Part shown: piece after piece, positions 45,680-54,759 of the stretch | How positions within the stretch are numbered: the first letter of the stretch is position 1 | Layout of the letters: every line of letters begins with the position of its first letter | Source: Nitrobacteraceae bacterium AZCC 2146 | GTDB lineage: Bacteria; Pseudomonadota; Alphaproteobacteria; Rhizobiales; Xanthobacteraceae | Length of the DNA stretch: 64,000 nucleotides | Assembly: GCA_036924855.1 (NCBI GenBank) | Contig: JBAGRP010000001.1 | Span: 7,428,001-7,492,000, forward strand | Direction of reading: 5' to 3' | Translations under genes and position numbers: made by a program | The notes under the pieces: model-generated | Told to the model about the DNA's origin: nothing | Databases searched by the model: none | The model's input: only the letters and a program-made list of their open reading frames with translations

Positions 45680-46612
45680 ATGCAACCGTCAGCCGAAGCC
45701 ATAGAAGCGTCCGTCGCTGCCGCCTACAGCGCCGGCTTGCAACAGCAGGGCGGCGCCAACGCCGACTACATCCCCTATTTGGCGAAGGTGCCTTCGCAGT
45801 TGTTCGGTATCGCCGTGATGACGGTGGACAGCGCGCTGTTCACGGCCGGCGATTCCGGCTTTGCATTCGCCCTCGAGTCGATCTCCAAGGTGTTCACCCT
45901 GGCGTTGGTGACCGAACTGATCGGCCCCCGCGCCGTGCGCGACAAGATCGGCGCCAGCGCAACCGGTCTGCCTTTCAACTCGGTGATGGCGCTCGAGCTT
46001 TACAAAGGCAAACCGCTCTCGCCGCTGGTGAATGCAGGCGCCATCGCCACCGCCAGTCTCGTGCCCGGTGCGGACGCCGATGCTTGCTGGGCGCAGATCC
46101 TGGACGTGCAGAGCCGTTTCGTCGGGCATCCGCTAGCATTGTGCGACGAGCTGAACGAATCGGAGCAGAGCACCAACTCGCATAACCGCGCCATCGGCTG
46201 GCTGCTGCAAAGCGCCGGCACCTGCTACAGCGATCCGATGCGCTCGGTCGATATCTACACCCGGCAATGCTCCACTCTCATCACCTCCGCCGACCTGGCC
46301 GCAGCGGGCGCCACCCTTGCAACCGGCGGCGTCAACCCGCTGAGCCGGCAGCGCGTGGTCGGCGCCGCCAACGTGCCCCATCTGCTGGCCGAGATGACGA
46401 TGGAAGGCCTCTATACTGCATCCGGCGACTGGGCCTACGAGGTGGGCCTGCCTGCCAAGAGCGGTGTTGGCGGCGGTGTGCTCGCCGTGGCGCCCGGCAA
46501 GCTGGCTATCGCAGCCTTTGCGCCACCGCTGGACGATGCGGGCAACAGCGTGCGCGGCCAGTTTGCGGTGGCGCATATCGCCAAGGCGCTGGGGCTGAAC
46601 CTGTACGCCTGA
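45680..46612 (+). CDS. glsA: glutaminase
   Basis: 310 residues from ATG 45680, with GGGAG upstream. Serine-dependent beta-lactamase-fold glutaminase: SxxK in LESISKVFTLAL (Ser 67), LVNAGAIATASL, an ESEQSTNSHNRAI segment and a C-terminal KSGVGGGVLAV. It hydrolyses glutamine to glutamate and ammonia. It is the last gene of the operon. The stop codon is immediately followed by the sequence of an unrelated repeat protein, so the downstream flank was lost at a recombination point. Confidence 0.93.
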   Translation: MQPSAEAIEASVAAAYSAGLQQQGGANADYIPYLAKVPSQLFGIAVMTVDSALFTAGDSGFAFALESISKVFTLALVTELIGPRAVRDKIGASATGLPFNSVMALELYKGKPLSPLVNAGAIATASLVPGADADACWAQILDVQSRFVGHPLALCDELNESEQSTNSHNRAIGWLLQSAGTCYSDPMRSVDIYTRQCSTLITSADLAAAGATLATGGVNPLSRQRVVGAANVPHLLAEMTMEGLYTASGDWAYEVGLPAKSGVGGGVLAVAPGKLAIAAFAPPLDDAGNSVRGQFAVAHIAKALGLNLYA

Positions 46613-47226
46613 CGATCAGCGCCGTCAACGATGCGCCGGTGAACACGATACCTGGTTCGCTGAATGCATTTAACGACCTCGACACGGCGATCACTGGCTT
46701 GGCCGTCAATGATCCTGATGCGGTTTCCCTGATGACCTCGCTTCACATCGAGCATGGCATATTGAACGTCGCAGCGGTCAGTGGCGGCGCTGCGGTCGCC
46801 GGCAGCGGAACCTCGACGGTCACGCTGACCGGAAGCGTTGCGCAAATCGATGCCACGCTCGGCGCCCCAAACAACGTTATCTATCACGGGGAGCCTGATT
46901 TCACCGGAACCGATCATCTGACGATGACCAGCAATGATGGCGGCGGTACTGGAAGCGGTGGTCCGCTGACGGACACCGATATCGCCAATATTTTTGTCAC
47001 GGCAACCAACGCCCCGCCGCATCTGGCGTTTGGCGTGTTCGGAGGCGCCTCTGCAAACAGCCCGGCGCCCTCGCCCCAGGGCTCGGCTGCCGCCAGCATT
47101 TTGAACGATGGCTTTGTATTCCCGTCGCAGCCAAGCTCAGCACCTGCCAGCAATCCGGTCTTCTCGTTTTTCCCTTCCGGCGATTCTCCATCTTCGCAGA
47201 CCGAGGACGGGGTCCTGCTGCGCTGA
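46609..47226 (+). pseudogene. C-terminal fragment of a cadherin/VCBS-type repeat protein
   Basis: A 205-residue frame begins LTISAVNDAPVN, the classic start of tandem Ig-like/VCBS units in giant surface adhesins, and contains DPDAVSLMTSLHIEHGILNV and PDFTGTDHLTMTSNDGG. It has no start codon of its own and is out of frame with the glutaminase, whose stop codon it overlaps by 4 bases. It ends TEDGVLLR-stop at the edge of the truncated transposase. Only a piece of what was probably a very large gene remains. Confidence 0.75.
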
Positions 47227-47227
47227 T

Positions 47228-47815
47228 CCAGCCGGCGCCAGTCGCCTGCCAACTCCTCGATGACACGCAACATGCGTGGCGACAGGGCATCGGTGCGCGT
47301 CGCAAGGATGGTGGGCAGTTCCGTGCGCAGGAAGCCGACACCCTGGCGCACGGCGATCCCGCGTTCCAGCATGAAGGCGCGAATCTGGTTGATGATGCCG
47401 GTGCGTTGCGACACCAGCCGCTCGCGCACCCGATGCAGCGCCTGCAGATCCAGTTGCTCCACGGTCTTGGTCGCCACGAACTTCATCGTCGGGCGCTGCA
47501 CGGCTTCGGCAATCGCTTCGGCATCATTGAAGTCGTTCTTCTGTCCCTTGCTATAGGGGCGGACATATTTGGCCGGCATCAACCTGGCCTCGTGACCAAG
47601 TGATGCGAGTTTGCGGCTCAGGTGATGTGCGCCGACGCAGGCTTCCATACCGATCAGGCAAGGCGGTATATTGGCGAGCCGCGCTTCCACTTGGCCACGC
47701 GACCACTTTTGCCGCAGCACGATGGCGCCGCGCGCATCTTGGCCCACGACGTGGAACGAGTTCTTGCCGATATCAATGCCGATCACGGCCATCGCGGTAT
47801 TGGGTGTCTGAGACA
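47228..47815 (-). pseudogene. truncated IS110-family transposase
   Basis: About 196 codons from ATG 47815, very similar to the complete transposase at 32176-33255: VIGIDIGKNSFHVVGQ, GMEACVGAHHLSR, KNDFNDAEAIAEA, VRERLVSQRTGIINQI. Homology ends near ELAGDWRRLDQR; beyond that the frame reads antisense through the adhesin fragment and is meaningless. The catalytic C-terminal serine domain is missing. The upstream end (47816-47899) matches the other copy. Confidence 0.85.
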
Positions 47816-47908
47816 TGGCGTGCTCCTTGTCTGTGGCGCCCCTTGCCAGCTTCGCTTGCTGGCGGGGCAGGAGCACGGCCGGACCATCCCATTAGCGGAC
47901 TTTTCGCG

Positions 47909-48751
47909 CTAGAGCCCGGCCGGAGCCCGGGCTGTCACGACCCATGTCGCTGCATTTAGCCTGACCCCATCAGGTCCATCGTGTACCGCAAGCGCAGATC
48001 GCACTGCCGGTAGCGTCGCGGCCCGGAGTTCGGGATTCTCTCGAAGAATTTTGCCCAGAGCTCCGACCCGCGAACATACCGCCAACATCGCATCGAGGTC
48101 GCCGCTTCCAACCTGCTCGTCATGGGCAGTGATATAGATCTCGCCGAAGCCCGCTCTTTCCAGAATGCCGCGCACGCGGTCGGGGTTAGCGAACGCGAAT
48201 GGGCCGGGCGCGTCCGGATCGTGAGCGGGCTGCGGTGGCAAATGAGCGGACGCGGCCTTAAGCGGCAGGATGTCGAGCGGGTTCTCCTCCAACGCTCGCC
48301 AGCAGACGAAGGCGAGTCGCCCATTCGGCCTGAGGCTACGACGAATGTTGATAAACGCCGCGGCGGGGTCAGCGAAGAACATCACTCCGAACCGCGAGAA
48401 GGCAGCGTCGAACGAGGCCGGCTCGAACGGGAACACCTCGGCATCTGCTTGGACGAACCGCACTCGTTCGCACCCTTGGGCCGCGCGCTGCGCGAACGCC
48501 AGCACCGCAGCCGACAGATCGATCCCTACTACTGTTCCGTCCGGCGCGACTGCCCGGACAAGGTCCAGCGCAGTCTCGCCCCCGCCACAGCCTATGTCCA
48601 GGACGCTCTCACCGGGGTGCGGCGCCAGCGCCGCCAAACCGCGCCGGCCAAGCGGAGCAAGTTGCAGCTCCAATAATTCCCGTACCTCTGCCCACGCGCC
48701 GACTCGTACTTCGTCTTGGGACAGCGCGGGCAGGGGGCTGATCTGATCCAT
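47909..48751 (-). CDS. class I SAM-dependent methyltransferase
   Basis: 280 residues from ATG 48751; ATG 48820 is also possible. SAM-binding motif I is VLDIGCGGGETAL, followed by VVGIDLS, motif II RFVQADAEVFPF and FSRFGVMFFADPAAAF. This UbiE/methyltransf_25-like plan does not reveal the acceptor. It is divergent from a GNAT gene and follows the truncated IS110 copy. No operon partner. Confidence 0.85.
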   Translation of the reverse strand: MDQISPLPALSQDEVRVGAWAEVRELLELQLAPLGRRGLAALAPHPGESVLDIGCGGGETALDLVRAVAPDGTVVGIDLSAAVLAFAQRAAQGCERVRFVQADAEVFPFEPASFDAAFSRFGVMFFADPAAAFINIRRSLRPNGRLAFVCWRALEENPLDILPLKAASAHLPPQPAHDPDAPGPFAFANPDRVRGILERAGFGEIYITAHDEQVGSGDLDAMLAVCSRVGALGKILRENPELRAATLPAVRSALAVHDGPDGVRLNAATWVVTARAPAGL

Positions 48752-48955
48752 TCCGAGATCATTGCCTGAAGGTCTGGGATTGTCGAGGTCGCCTGGGAAG
48801 CGGATCTCACAAGAAGCCATCGAGAAATTGGTGGAGGTGGCGGCGCAGGACCGCGACCGGCACTGAATCCGGTCTTGGATCCTGTGGCCCGTCCAATCTG
48901 GCGGCGGCTTCGCCGGATCGATACGCCGAACGTTGTCTGTGCTAACCTTGGCGAC

Positions 48956-49405
48956 ATGTCCAACGCCATCATCCGCTCCGCAACACGTGACGACCTGCCA
49001 GGCGTGCTCGACCTCTACCGGTACCTCCACCCGGATGATCCGCAGCCCGACTCAACGAGGGCCGAGGCAGCATGGTCGGCCCTTCTTGGCTCAGGGCTTA
49101 CTATTGTCGTTGTGGCCGCCATTGAGGGATTGCTGGTTTCCTCGTGCACGCTCGCGATCATTCCCAATTTAACGCGGGGCGCGAGATCCTATGGTGTCAT
49201 CGAGAACGTGGTGACGCACCCAGGCCACCGGCGCACCGGTCTTGGACGATCCGTCTTGGCGAGCGCGCTGAAAGCTGCATGGGATGCCAACTGCTACAAG
49301 GTCATGCTGGCCACCGGCTCACCGAAGCCGGAGACATTGCGGTTCTATGAGAGCGCCGGCTTCGAGCGTGGCGGCAAAACCTTCTTCCAGGCGCGCCGCC
49401 CGTAG
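48956..49405 (+). CDS. GNAT family N-acetyltransferase
   Basis: 149 residues from ATG 48956. The acetyl-CoA binding motif A is VIENVVTHPGHRRTGLGRSVLASAL, and the C-terminal motif is PETLRFYESAGFERGGKTF. The acceptor is unknown. A long stretch upstream is open in frame but is non-family sequence, so the internal ATG is chosen. It is divergent from the methyltransferase. Confidence 0.87.
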   Translation: MSNAIIRSATRDDLPGVLDLYRYLHPDDPQPDSTRAEAAWSALLGSGLTIVVVAAIEGLLVSSCTLAIIPNLTRGARSYGVIENVVTHPGHRRTGLGRSVLASALKAAWDANCYKVMLATGSPKPETLRFYESAGFERGGKTFFQARRP

Positions 49406-49584
49406 ACGCATCGCAATCGCGAAGGCGCCTTCGCCGTGCCGGACCTGTGTCGTCTGTCGTAAGCGACACAGCCAAAGCGGCGGTTTTTCCCTTGGGGCCC
49501 TGACAACAGGAGGAACATAATAGAACATCGCCGAGCAGCATCTTGCTGTCGGGGCCGTGAATGACATAAGCGCAAGGGATCAAC

Positions 49585-50292
49585 ATGATGAGTGAAAGCA
49601 ATATCGAAGGTAAGCAATCCACATTCGATCCAGCTGATATCACCGCGTTGTCGCACCTCTATCGCGGGGAGCTGTACCGTAGCACTGTCTGGCGTACACG
49701 CCTCGATGCAACGACCAATTGGGCGGTTCTTACGACTGGTCTTGCACTGTCACTCACGTTTAGCAGCGAATCCGCGTCCCCTCTGCCGCTGGTGCTCGTG
49801 GGGCTCCTGGTTACGACCTTCTTGTTCATCGAGGCGCGGCGTTACCGCTTCTTTGATTTCTGGCGCATGCGCGCGCATGTCCTCGAAGTCCAGTTCTTCG
49901 GGCCAATTCTCCGTGGCGAGGGCGTTCGGGTCGAGAATGGCTGGAACGAGATTCTCTACCAGGATTACCGAGCCCCGAACCTTCATATAACCTATGTTGA
50001 GGCCATGGGCCGCAGGCTTCGCCATAACTACAGCTGGATTTTCGCGATCCAGGTGGCCGCATACGTTGGTAAACTGCTCATCCATCCGGCGCCGGTCGCC
50101 TCGGCGCAGGAGTTCTGGATGCGCGCCGCGATTGGGCCCATTCCCGGTCAATTCGTCCTTCTGGCCGGACTCGCATTCCACGCAACATGGATAGCGATAG
50201 CGATTGCCACATATAGAAGCCGAAGGGGCGCAGGGCGCGCGCGGCCGCGAAATCCCGGCAGGGACCAGCTGCTCGATCTTGCACGAGGATAG
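49585..50292 (+). CDS. DUF2270 membrane protein
   Basis: 235 residues with four predicted membrane segments and the DUF2270 pattern: ALSHLYRGELYRSTVWRTRLDATTNWAV at the start, FLFIEARRYRFFDFWRMRAHVLE after the second helix. Function unknown. Two adjacent ATG codons are possible starts. It stands alone between the GNAT and LysR genes. Confidence 0.82.
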   Translation: MMSESNIEGKQSTFDPADITALSHLYRGELYRSTVWRTRLDATTNWAVLTTGLALSLTFSSESASPLPLVLVGLLVTTFLFIEARRYRFFDFWRMRAHVLEVQFFGPILRGEGVRVENGWNEILYQDYRAPNLHITYVEAMGRRLRHNYSWIFAIQVAAYVGKLLIHPAPVASAQEFWMRAAIGPIPGQFVLLAGLAFHATWIAIAIATYRSRRGAGRARPRNPGRDQLLDLARG

Positions 50293-50541
50293 GGGTAAAT
50301 CTCGCAAGCGCTGCTGGCGACAGCACTGCGCTCATCGAGCGTCAGACCGGTGTGGCACTTTCTTGAACCAGGAGACCACGCTGACGCTGTCCGATCAAAG
50401 GGGTGAAGCGGACCTGGCCGACGTGCGCACCCACGGCGCGCCCATTGAATTCGCTAGACTCGGAATGATGGAGGCGCTCTATCCGAGGTCGGCCCTTGCA
50501 GGCTTAGATTGACCGCTTGGACTCGTCGCTTGGCTACTGCG

Positions 50542-51510
50542 TCAGCGGAGGTGTTCGGTTGCCCGTCTCATGACGTCGTGAAGCCAGTCCTGCGCCGCGT
50601 CGCCTTCATGTCGCTCGTGCCAGAGCGACCGGACTTCAAGACGCGTCGTCGGATATGGAAGTTCGTGGATCGAGATCGGGCTGGTACGGGCGAGCGAATC
50701 GGCGAGAGGGCGCGGGACTATGGCCGAAAGGCCAGAGCCGTCCAGGAAAGTCGGAAGCGCGAGAAAGTGGGGAAGCGTGACAGCGATCCTCGGCACGTGT
50801 TCCGACGCGGACATGGCCCGTTCGAACGAGGCACGGTCATACATCTCGGATCTGCGGGCCAGACCGCGCTCGGAGATGAATCCATCGACGGCTCCCTCTT
50901 GTTCGCCTCCAAACGAGACGACGACGATGGGGAGTGCGGAGAGCGTTTTGGTGGTGACCGGGCCAAGGTGGTCCGACGAATGCGCGACAAGGACGTCGTC
51001 ATATTCAAACAAGAAGCCGGACTTGAACCGCGATGGTACGGCCGAGAAGGTGCCAAGGGCAGCGTCAATCCTGCCGAGGTCAATCTGTTCCGCGAGGTCG
51101 ATCCGGGTTACCGGTTTTATCACGATGTCGACGTGGGGAGCCTCGGTTCTCAAGATATGGAGTAAACGCGGAGCGACGACCATCGTGGTGAAGTCGTTTG
51201 CAGCGATCGTAAATTTCCTTGTCGAGGTGGCTGGCTCGAACTTTGGAAGTTCGATCGCCTTCTCAAGCGATTTCAGCGCTTCGCGTACCAGTGGGGCCAT
51301 AGCCAGCGCCCTGGCAGTGGGCTGCATTCCCGTCGCCGTACGGATGAACAATTCGTCATCCAATATTTCCCGCAGCCGAGCGAGCGAATGGCTTACGGCG
51401 GACTGGCTGAGGCAGACCTTTTGACTCGCCCGGAGGACGCTGCGTTCCTCCATGACGGCATCGAAGACCCGGAGCAAATTCAAGTCCAACGTATTGAAGG
51501 AGCCAGTCAT
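50542..51510 (-). CDS. LysR family transcriptional regulator
   Basis: 322 residues. The N-terminal winged HTH covers residues 8-66 (LNLLRVFDAVMEERSVLRAS, LSQSAVSHSLARLREILDDELFIR) and the C-terminal effector domain the rest, of the NodD/PnbR-like sort. It is divergent from the binding-protein/nitroreductase/lyase operon, so it probably controls that operon. An extended dyad lies 65 bases upstream of its start. Confidence 0.9.
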   Translation of the reverse strand: MTGSFNTLDLNLLRVFDAVMEERSVLRASQKVCLSQSAVSHSLARLREILDDELFIRTATGMQPTARALAMAPLVREALKSLEKAIELPKFEPATSTRKFTIAANDFTTMVVAPRLLHILRTEAPHVDIVIKPVTRIDLAEQIDLGRIDAALGTFSAVPSRFKSGFLFEYDDVLVAHSSDHLGPVTTKTLSALPIVVVSFGGEQEGAVDGFISERGLARRSEMYDRASFERAMSASEHVPRIAVTLPHFLALPTFLDGSGLSAIVPRPLADSLARTSPISIHELPYPTTRLEVRSLWHERHEGDAAQDWLHDVMRRATEHLR

Positions 51511-51574
51511 GTCGAAACCGTGCCAGATGCCGTGGCCGGATGGCGCAGGCCGCGCCGATCAACCGGAACCGTTA

Positions 51575-51597
51575 TTCGAAAATCGGCCATTTCCGAA
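51575..51597. promoter_or_regulatory. candidate LysR operator (dyad)
   Basis: TTCGAAAAT-cggcc-ATTTCCGAA: arms TTCGxAAAT / ATTTxCGAA, 23 bases, one mismatch per arm. It contains T-N11-A spacing as in LysR boxes and lies between the lysR start (51510) and the divergent operon start (51984). The remainder of 51511-51983 shows no gene. Confidence 0.6.
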
Positions 51598-51983
51598 CCG
51601 AAATGTTTGATTTCGACATTCATCGCTCGGTTACGGAGTGTCCAAGCCTACCTTGACTAGACCGGAATCGGACTATTTCCAAGCACCTTGGTCGAGCGTG
51701 GACCGCGCCTTCAAGACGCAACTTAGGCTGTTGGACTCGACCCTGATCAACCGGTGTTGGGTCGCCTTGCCGTGGTCGTTGGTCGGCCGGATGGAGCTAA
51801 CCTGATTGGTCTGGTCCGCGCGCCGGTGTCTTGCTCTGGTCTTATCAGCTCCGGCCTACCGGAATAGCAGGACATTGGCCGTTCCTCGGACTGCACGAGG
51901 CGCATTTTCACCCTGAAGTACTTTCACTTCCTCTGCGTGTCCACTTCCCTGAATATCGCCTCACCGGCAAAGGGAGCGGAACA

Positions 51984-53219
51984 ATGGTTGGCGACACGCG
52001 ACGATGGGCGGCTCGGACATTCGGGGTAATGGCGCTCTTGTGCCTCGTGGCGGTCGTCGATTTGCACCGGGCGAACGCTCAGGCAACCGGTTCCTTGAAG
52101 CTCGGCGTGCTGACAGACATGTCATCGCTCTATGCCGACAATGGAGGAGCTGGCTCCGTCGTGGCGGCTCAGATGGCGATTGATGATTTCGGCGGCAGAG
52201 TTCTCGGGAGGAACATTGAACTCATCGCCGCGGACCACCAGAACAAAGCTGACGTCGGTAACGTGATCGCGCGCCGCTGGATCGACAACGAAACTGTCGA
52301 AGCGATCCTGGACGTGCCCAATTCGGCCGTTGCGCTTGCGGTTCAAGGTATCACTCGTGAGAAAAAGAAATTATTTCTTGCGACAGGAGCGGCGACTTCG
52401 CGTCTGACTGGTGACGAATGCTCGCAAACCGGAATCCACTGGACCTACGACACGTATGCGCTCTCTCAAGGAACCACGAAGGCGGTCTCGAAGCTCGGCG
52501 TCAAGTCGTGGTACTTCCTGTCCGCCGATTACTCTTTAGGCGCACAGCTTGAGGCCGACAGTCGCGCCGTCATCGACGCGGAGGGAGGCAAGGTTGTCGG
52601 CTCGGTGAAGCATCCGATCAATACACCGGATTTCTCTTCTTTCCTGCTCCAGGCTCAATCTTCGAAAGCGGACGCGATCGCCTTGGCTGACGCGGGCGGC
52701 GATTTCATCAATGCAGTGAAGCAGGCCGGTGAATTCGGGGTGTCAAAGTCGCAGAAGCTGGTTGGCCTTCTTGTGTTCATTGCCGACATCAACAGCCTCG
52801 GACTGCAGAGCGCCCAGGGATTGATACTGAGTTCTGCCTTCTACTGGGATCTCAATGACGATACCCGAACCTGGTCTAAGCGCTTCATTGACAAGACGAG
52901 GAAGGTGCCGACCATGATTCACGCGGGTACCTATGGCGCCGTGATGCACTATCTGAAGGCGATCGCAGCCGCTGGTACCGCCGACGGCCCGACCGTAGCC
53001 GCGAAAATGCGCGAGATGCCCGTTAACGACTTTATGACTAAGAACGGGAAGATCCGCGAGGATGGCCGCCTGGTTCGCGACATGTATCTCTTCAGGGTCA
53101 AATCGCCCGAAGAGTCAAAATACAGGTTCGACTACTACCAGCTCCTGGCGACGATACCCGGCAACGAGGCTTTCAAACCTCAGGAGGAGGGCGGATGTCC
53201 ACTTCTAAGCAAAAAATAG
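51984..53219 (+). CDS. periplasmic ABC substrate-binding protein (branched-chain amino acid type)
   Basis: 411 residues from ATG 51984; signal peptide ends near RANA-QA. The mature part follows the LivJ/Peripla_BP_6 plan (LKLGVLTDMSSLYADNGG, AIDDFGGRVLGRNIEL, DQ-type body). In many rhizobia such proteins bind aromatic acids instead of amino acids. No permease or ATPase gene is adjacent. The nitroreductase start lies inside its 3' end (25-base overlap), so both are in one operon. Confidence 0.87.
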   Translation: MVGDTRRWAARTFGVMALLCLVAVVDLHRANAQATGSLKLGVLTDMSSLYADNGGAGSVVAAQMAIDDFGGRVLGRNIELIAADHQNKADVGNVIARRWIDNETVEAILDVPNSAVALAVQGITREKKKLFLATGAATSRLTGDECSQTGIHWTYDTYALSQGTTKAVSKLGVKSWYFLSADYSLGAQLEADSRAVIDAEGGKVVGSVKHPINTPDFSSFLLQAQSSKADAIALADAGGDFINAVKQAGEFGVSKSQKLVGLLVFIADINSLGLQSAQGLILSSAFYWDLNDDTRTWSKRFIDKTRKVPTMIHAGTYGAVMHYLKAIAAAGTADGPTVAAKMREMPVNDFMTKNGKIREDGRLVRDMYLFRVKSPEESKYRFDYYQLLATIPGNEAFKPQEEGGCPLLSKK

Positions 53220-53938
53220 TTGCCACGACGCCCTTGAACGCTGGTGGCCGCGAAACTCGAGAGGTGGTCGACAGCACCATAAAGAGGCGCTTTGCCAGCC
53301 GCTCCTTTACAAGCCGACCGGTTCCCAGGCAGATGGTCGCCGATATCCTCGATGTCGCGAGGTTCGCACCGAGCGGCGCGAATATCCAGCCGTGGCGCGT
53401 CTATGTGGTCGGGGGAGCGAAAAAGGACGAGATATCGCGAGCTCTGTTGAAGGCGCACGAAGAAGCACGGGACCGCCACTCGTCGGAATATCAGTATTAC
53501 GCATCGCCGCTGCCGGAACCGTACGCTTCGCGCCGCGATCAGTTCGGGCGACTGTTTTATGGATCACTGGGCATCCAGCAGTCGGATACGGTGGGTCGCG
53601 CGCGCCAGACGTCGAAGAACTACGCCTTTTTCGGTGCGCCGGTTGGTTTGATCATTGCCATCGACAGACGCCTTCAGGTGGGAAGCTGGCTCGATCTCGG
53701 GATGTTTATCCAGAACGTAATGATCGCCGCGGGAGCGCGGGACTTGCAGACCTGCCCGCAGGAAACTTTCTCGAAGTATCACGCGCTTCTCAGGACACTG
53801 CTGCCGATACCGCCCGAGGAGATGGTCGTTTGCGGGATGTCGATCGGTTTTGCTGAGGACGAGAGCGTAAGCGCGGGGAGTCTTATGCCGAAAGCGGCGG
53901 TCGGCGAATTCGCCCAATTCGTCGGTTTCGAGAATTGA
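53195..53938 (+). CDS. nitroreductase family protein (PnbA/NfnB-like)
   Basis: 247 residues. FMN-binding features of the nitroreductase fold: RRFASRSF near the start, FAPSGANIQPWRVYVV, and LGMFIQNVMIAAGARDLQTCPQ in the second half. It would reduce nitroaromatics using NAD(P)H to the hydroxylamine level. A downstream lyase that acts on 4-hydroxylaminobenzoate suggests 4-nitrobenzoate as a candidate substrate (inference from context). Confidence 0.87.
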   Translation: MSTSKQKIVATTPLNAGGRETREVVDSTIKRRFASRSFTSRPVPRQMVADILDVARFAPSGANIQPWRVYVVGGAKKDEISRALLKAHEEARDRHSSEYQYYASPLPEPYASRRDQFGRLFYGSLGIQQSDTVGRARQTSKNYAFFGAPVGLIIAIDRRLQVGSWLDLGMFIQNVMIAAGARDLQTCPQETFSKYHALLRTLLPIPPEEMVVCGMSIGFAEDESVSAGSLMPKAAVGEFAQFVGFEN

Positions 53939-53982
53939 ACGGATCGATACCCGCCGGGTTCAACAATTTGAAAGGAAAGCAA

Positions 53983-54522
53983 ATGGGACATCGCGAAGAG
54001 CTGATCCAGCGAAGCATTCCGTTCCTCCAGGAGGTCAAGGACATGACCCCGAGCGCGGCGATGGAAAAGTGGTTGAACGAGAAGTACGGCGAGAACAGCG
54101 ATCTCTACCAGAATCTGGCGAGGCTCATCAAACTCGGAGTGGAAGAGGGATGGGCCGCCAATCAGGAAGTTGACGGACCGAACTATCGGCGCAGCAGGAT
54201 CCTGGAGCCGTCGCCGGAGACGTTCCACTTCAGTATCACGGCGGTCTACATGAACAGCAAGGATCCCAAACGGTTCAAGGACGATCACGATGATGAGGTT
54301 CTTCGCGGCCAATATCATGGCCATCCCTACGGAGAGCTGAATATGGTGATTCCGATTGACGAGGGCGCGGAACTCAAGGGTTTGCAGGGATGGCAAGGGC
54401 CGGGTTGGACCGCTCCGGATCCGGGCAGCCGCCACTACCCCGAGGTGAAAGGCGGAGCCTTGATCGCTCTGTTCTACCTTCCAGCGGGTCGTATTTCCTA
54501 CGACTTCAACGCGCCGTCCTGA
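53983..54522 (+). CDS. 4-hydroxylaminobenzoate lyase-like protein (DUF4863)
   Basis: 179 residues from ATG 53983 after GGAAAG. The C-terminal half has the cupin-like pattern GQYHGHPYGELNMVIPID, GWQGPGWTAPDPGSRHYPEV and GGALIALFYLPAGRISYDF, which I recognise as the 4-hydroxylaminobenzoate lyase family. That enzyme converts 4-hydroxylaminobenzoate to protocatechuate and ammonia. The conserved His, Glu and Asp in the cupin segment probably bind a metal. Placed right after a nitroreductase, so the pair could form a two-step route. Substrate not proven. Confidence 0.62.
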   Translation: MGHREELIQRSIPFLQEVKDMTPSAAMEKWLNEKYGENSDLYQNLARLIKLGVEEGWAANQEVDGPNYRRSRILEPSPETFHFSITAVYMNSKDPKRFKDDHDDEVLRGQYHGHPYGELNMVIPIDEGAELKGLQGWQGPGWTAPDPGSRHYPEVKGGALIALFYLPAGRISYDFNAPS

Positions 54523-54759
54523 AGACCGATGCCCCGGATTGGCATATTCCGCTCTCTTTCCACGGGTGCGGAACGCCAGATGGTGTTCTCCAATTCGGAA
54601 TGAATTGCGCCCGCGACGGTCGCGCCTATCTGCGAACGACAGCGGTGTTGCTGATCTCGTCCAGTTTCCCGCCAACGCAGACATCGCGCTCCTGCAGCTG
54701 GTAGAGGAACCGGCCTGCAGTATCACCTATCGGAGACTCTTTTGTCGGAGGATAAAGCC

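Noticed and set aside
46914..47876. IS110 transposase read as a 320-residue protein
   Set aside because: Homology stops near 47228; the remaining frame runs antisense through the adhesin fragment and has no meaning.
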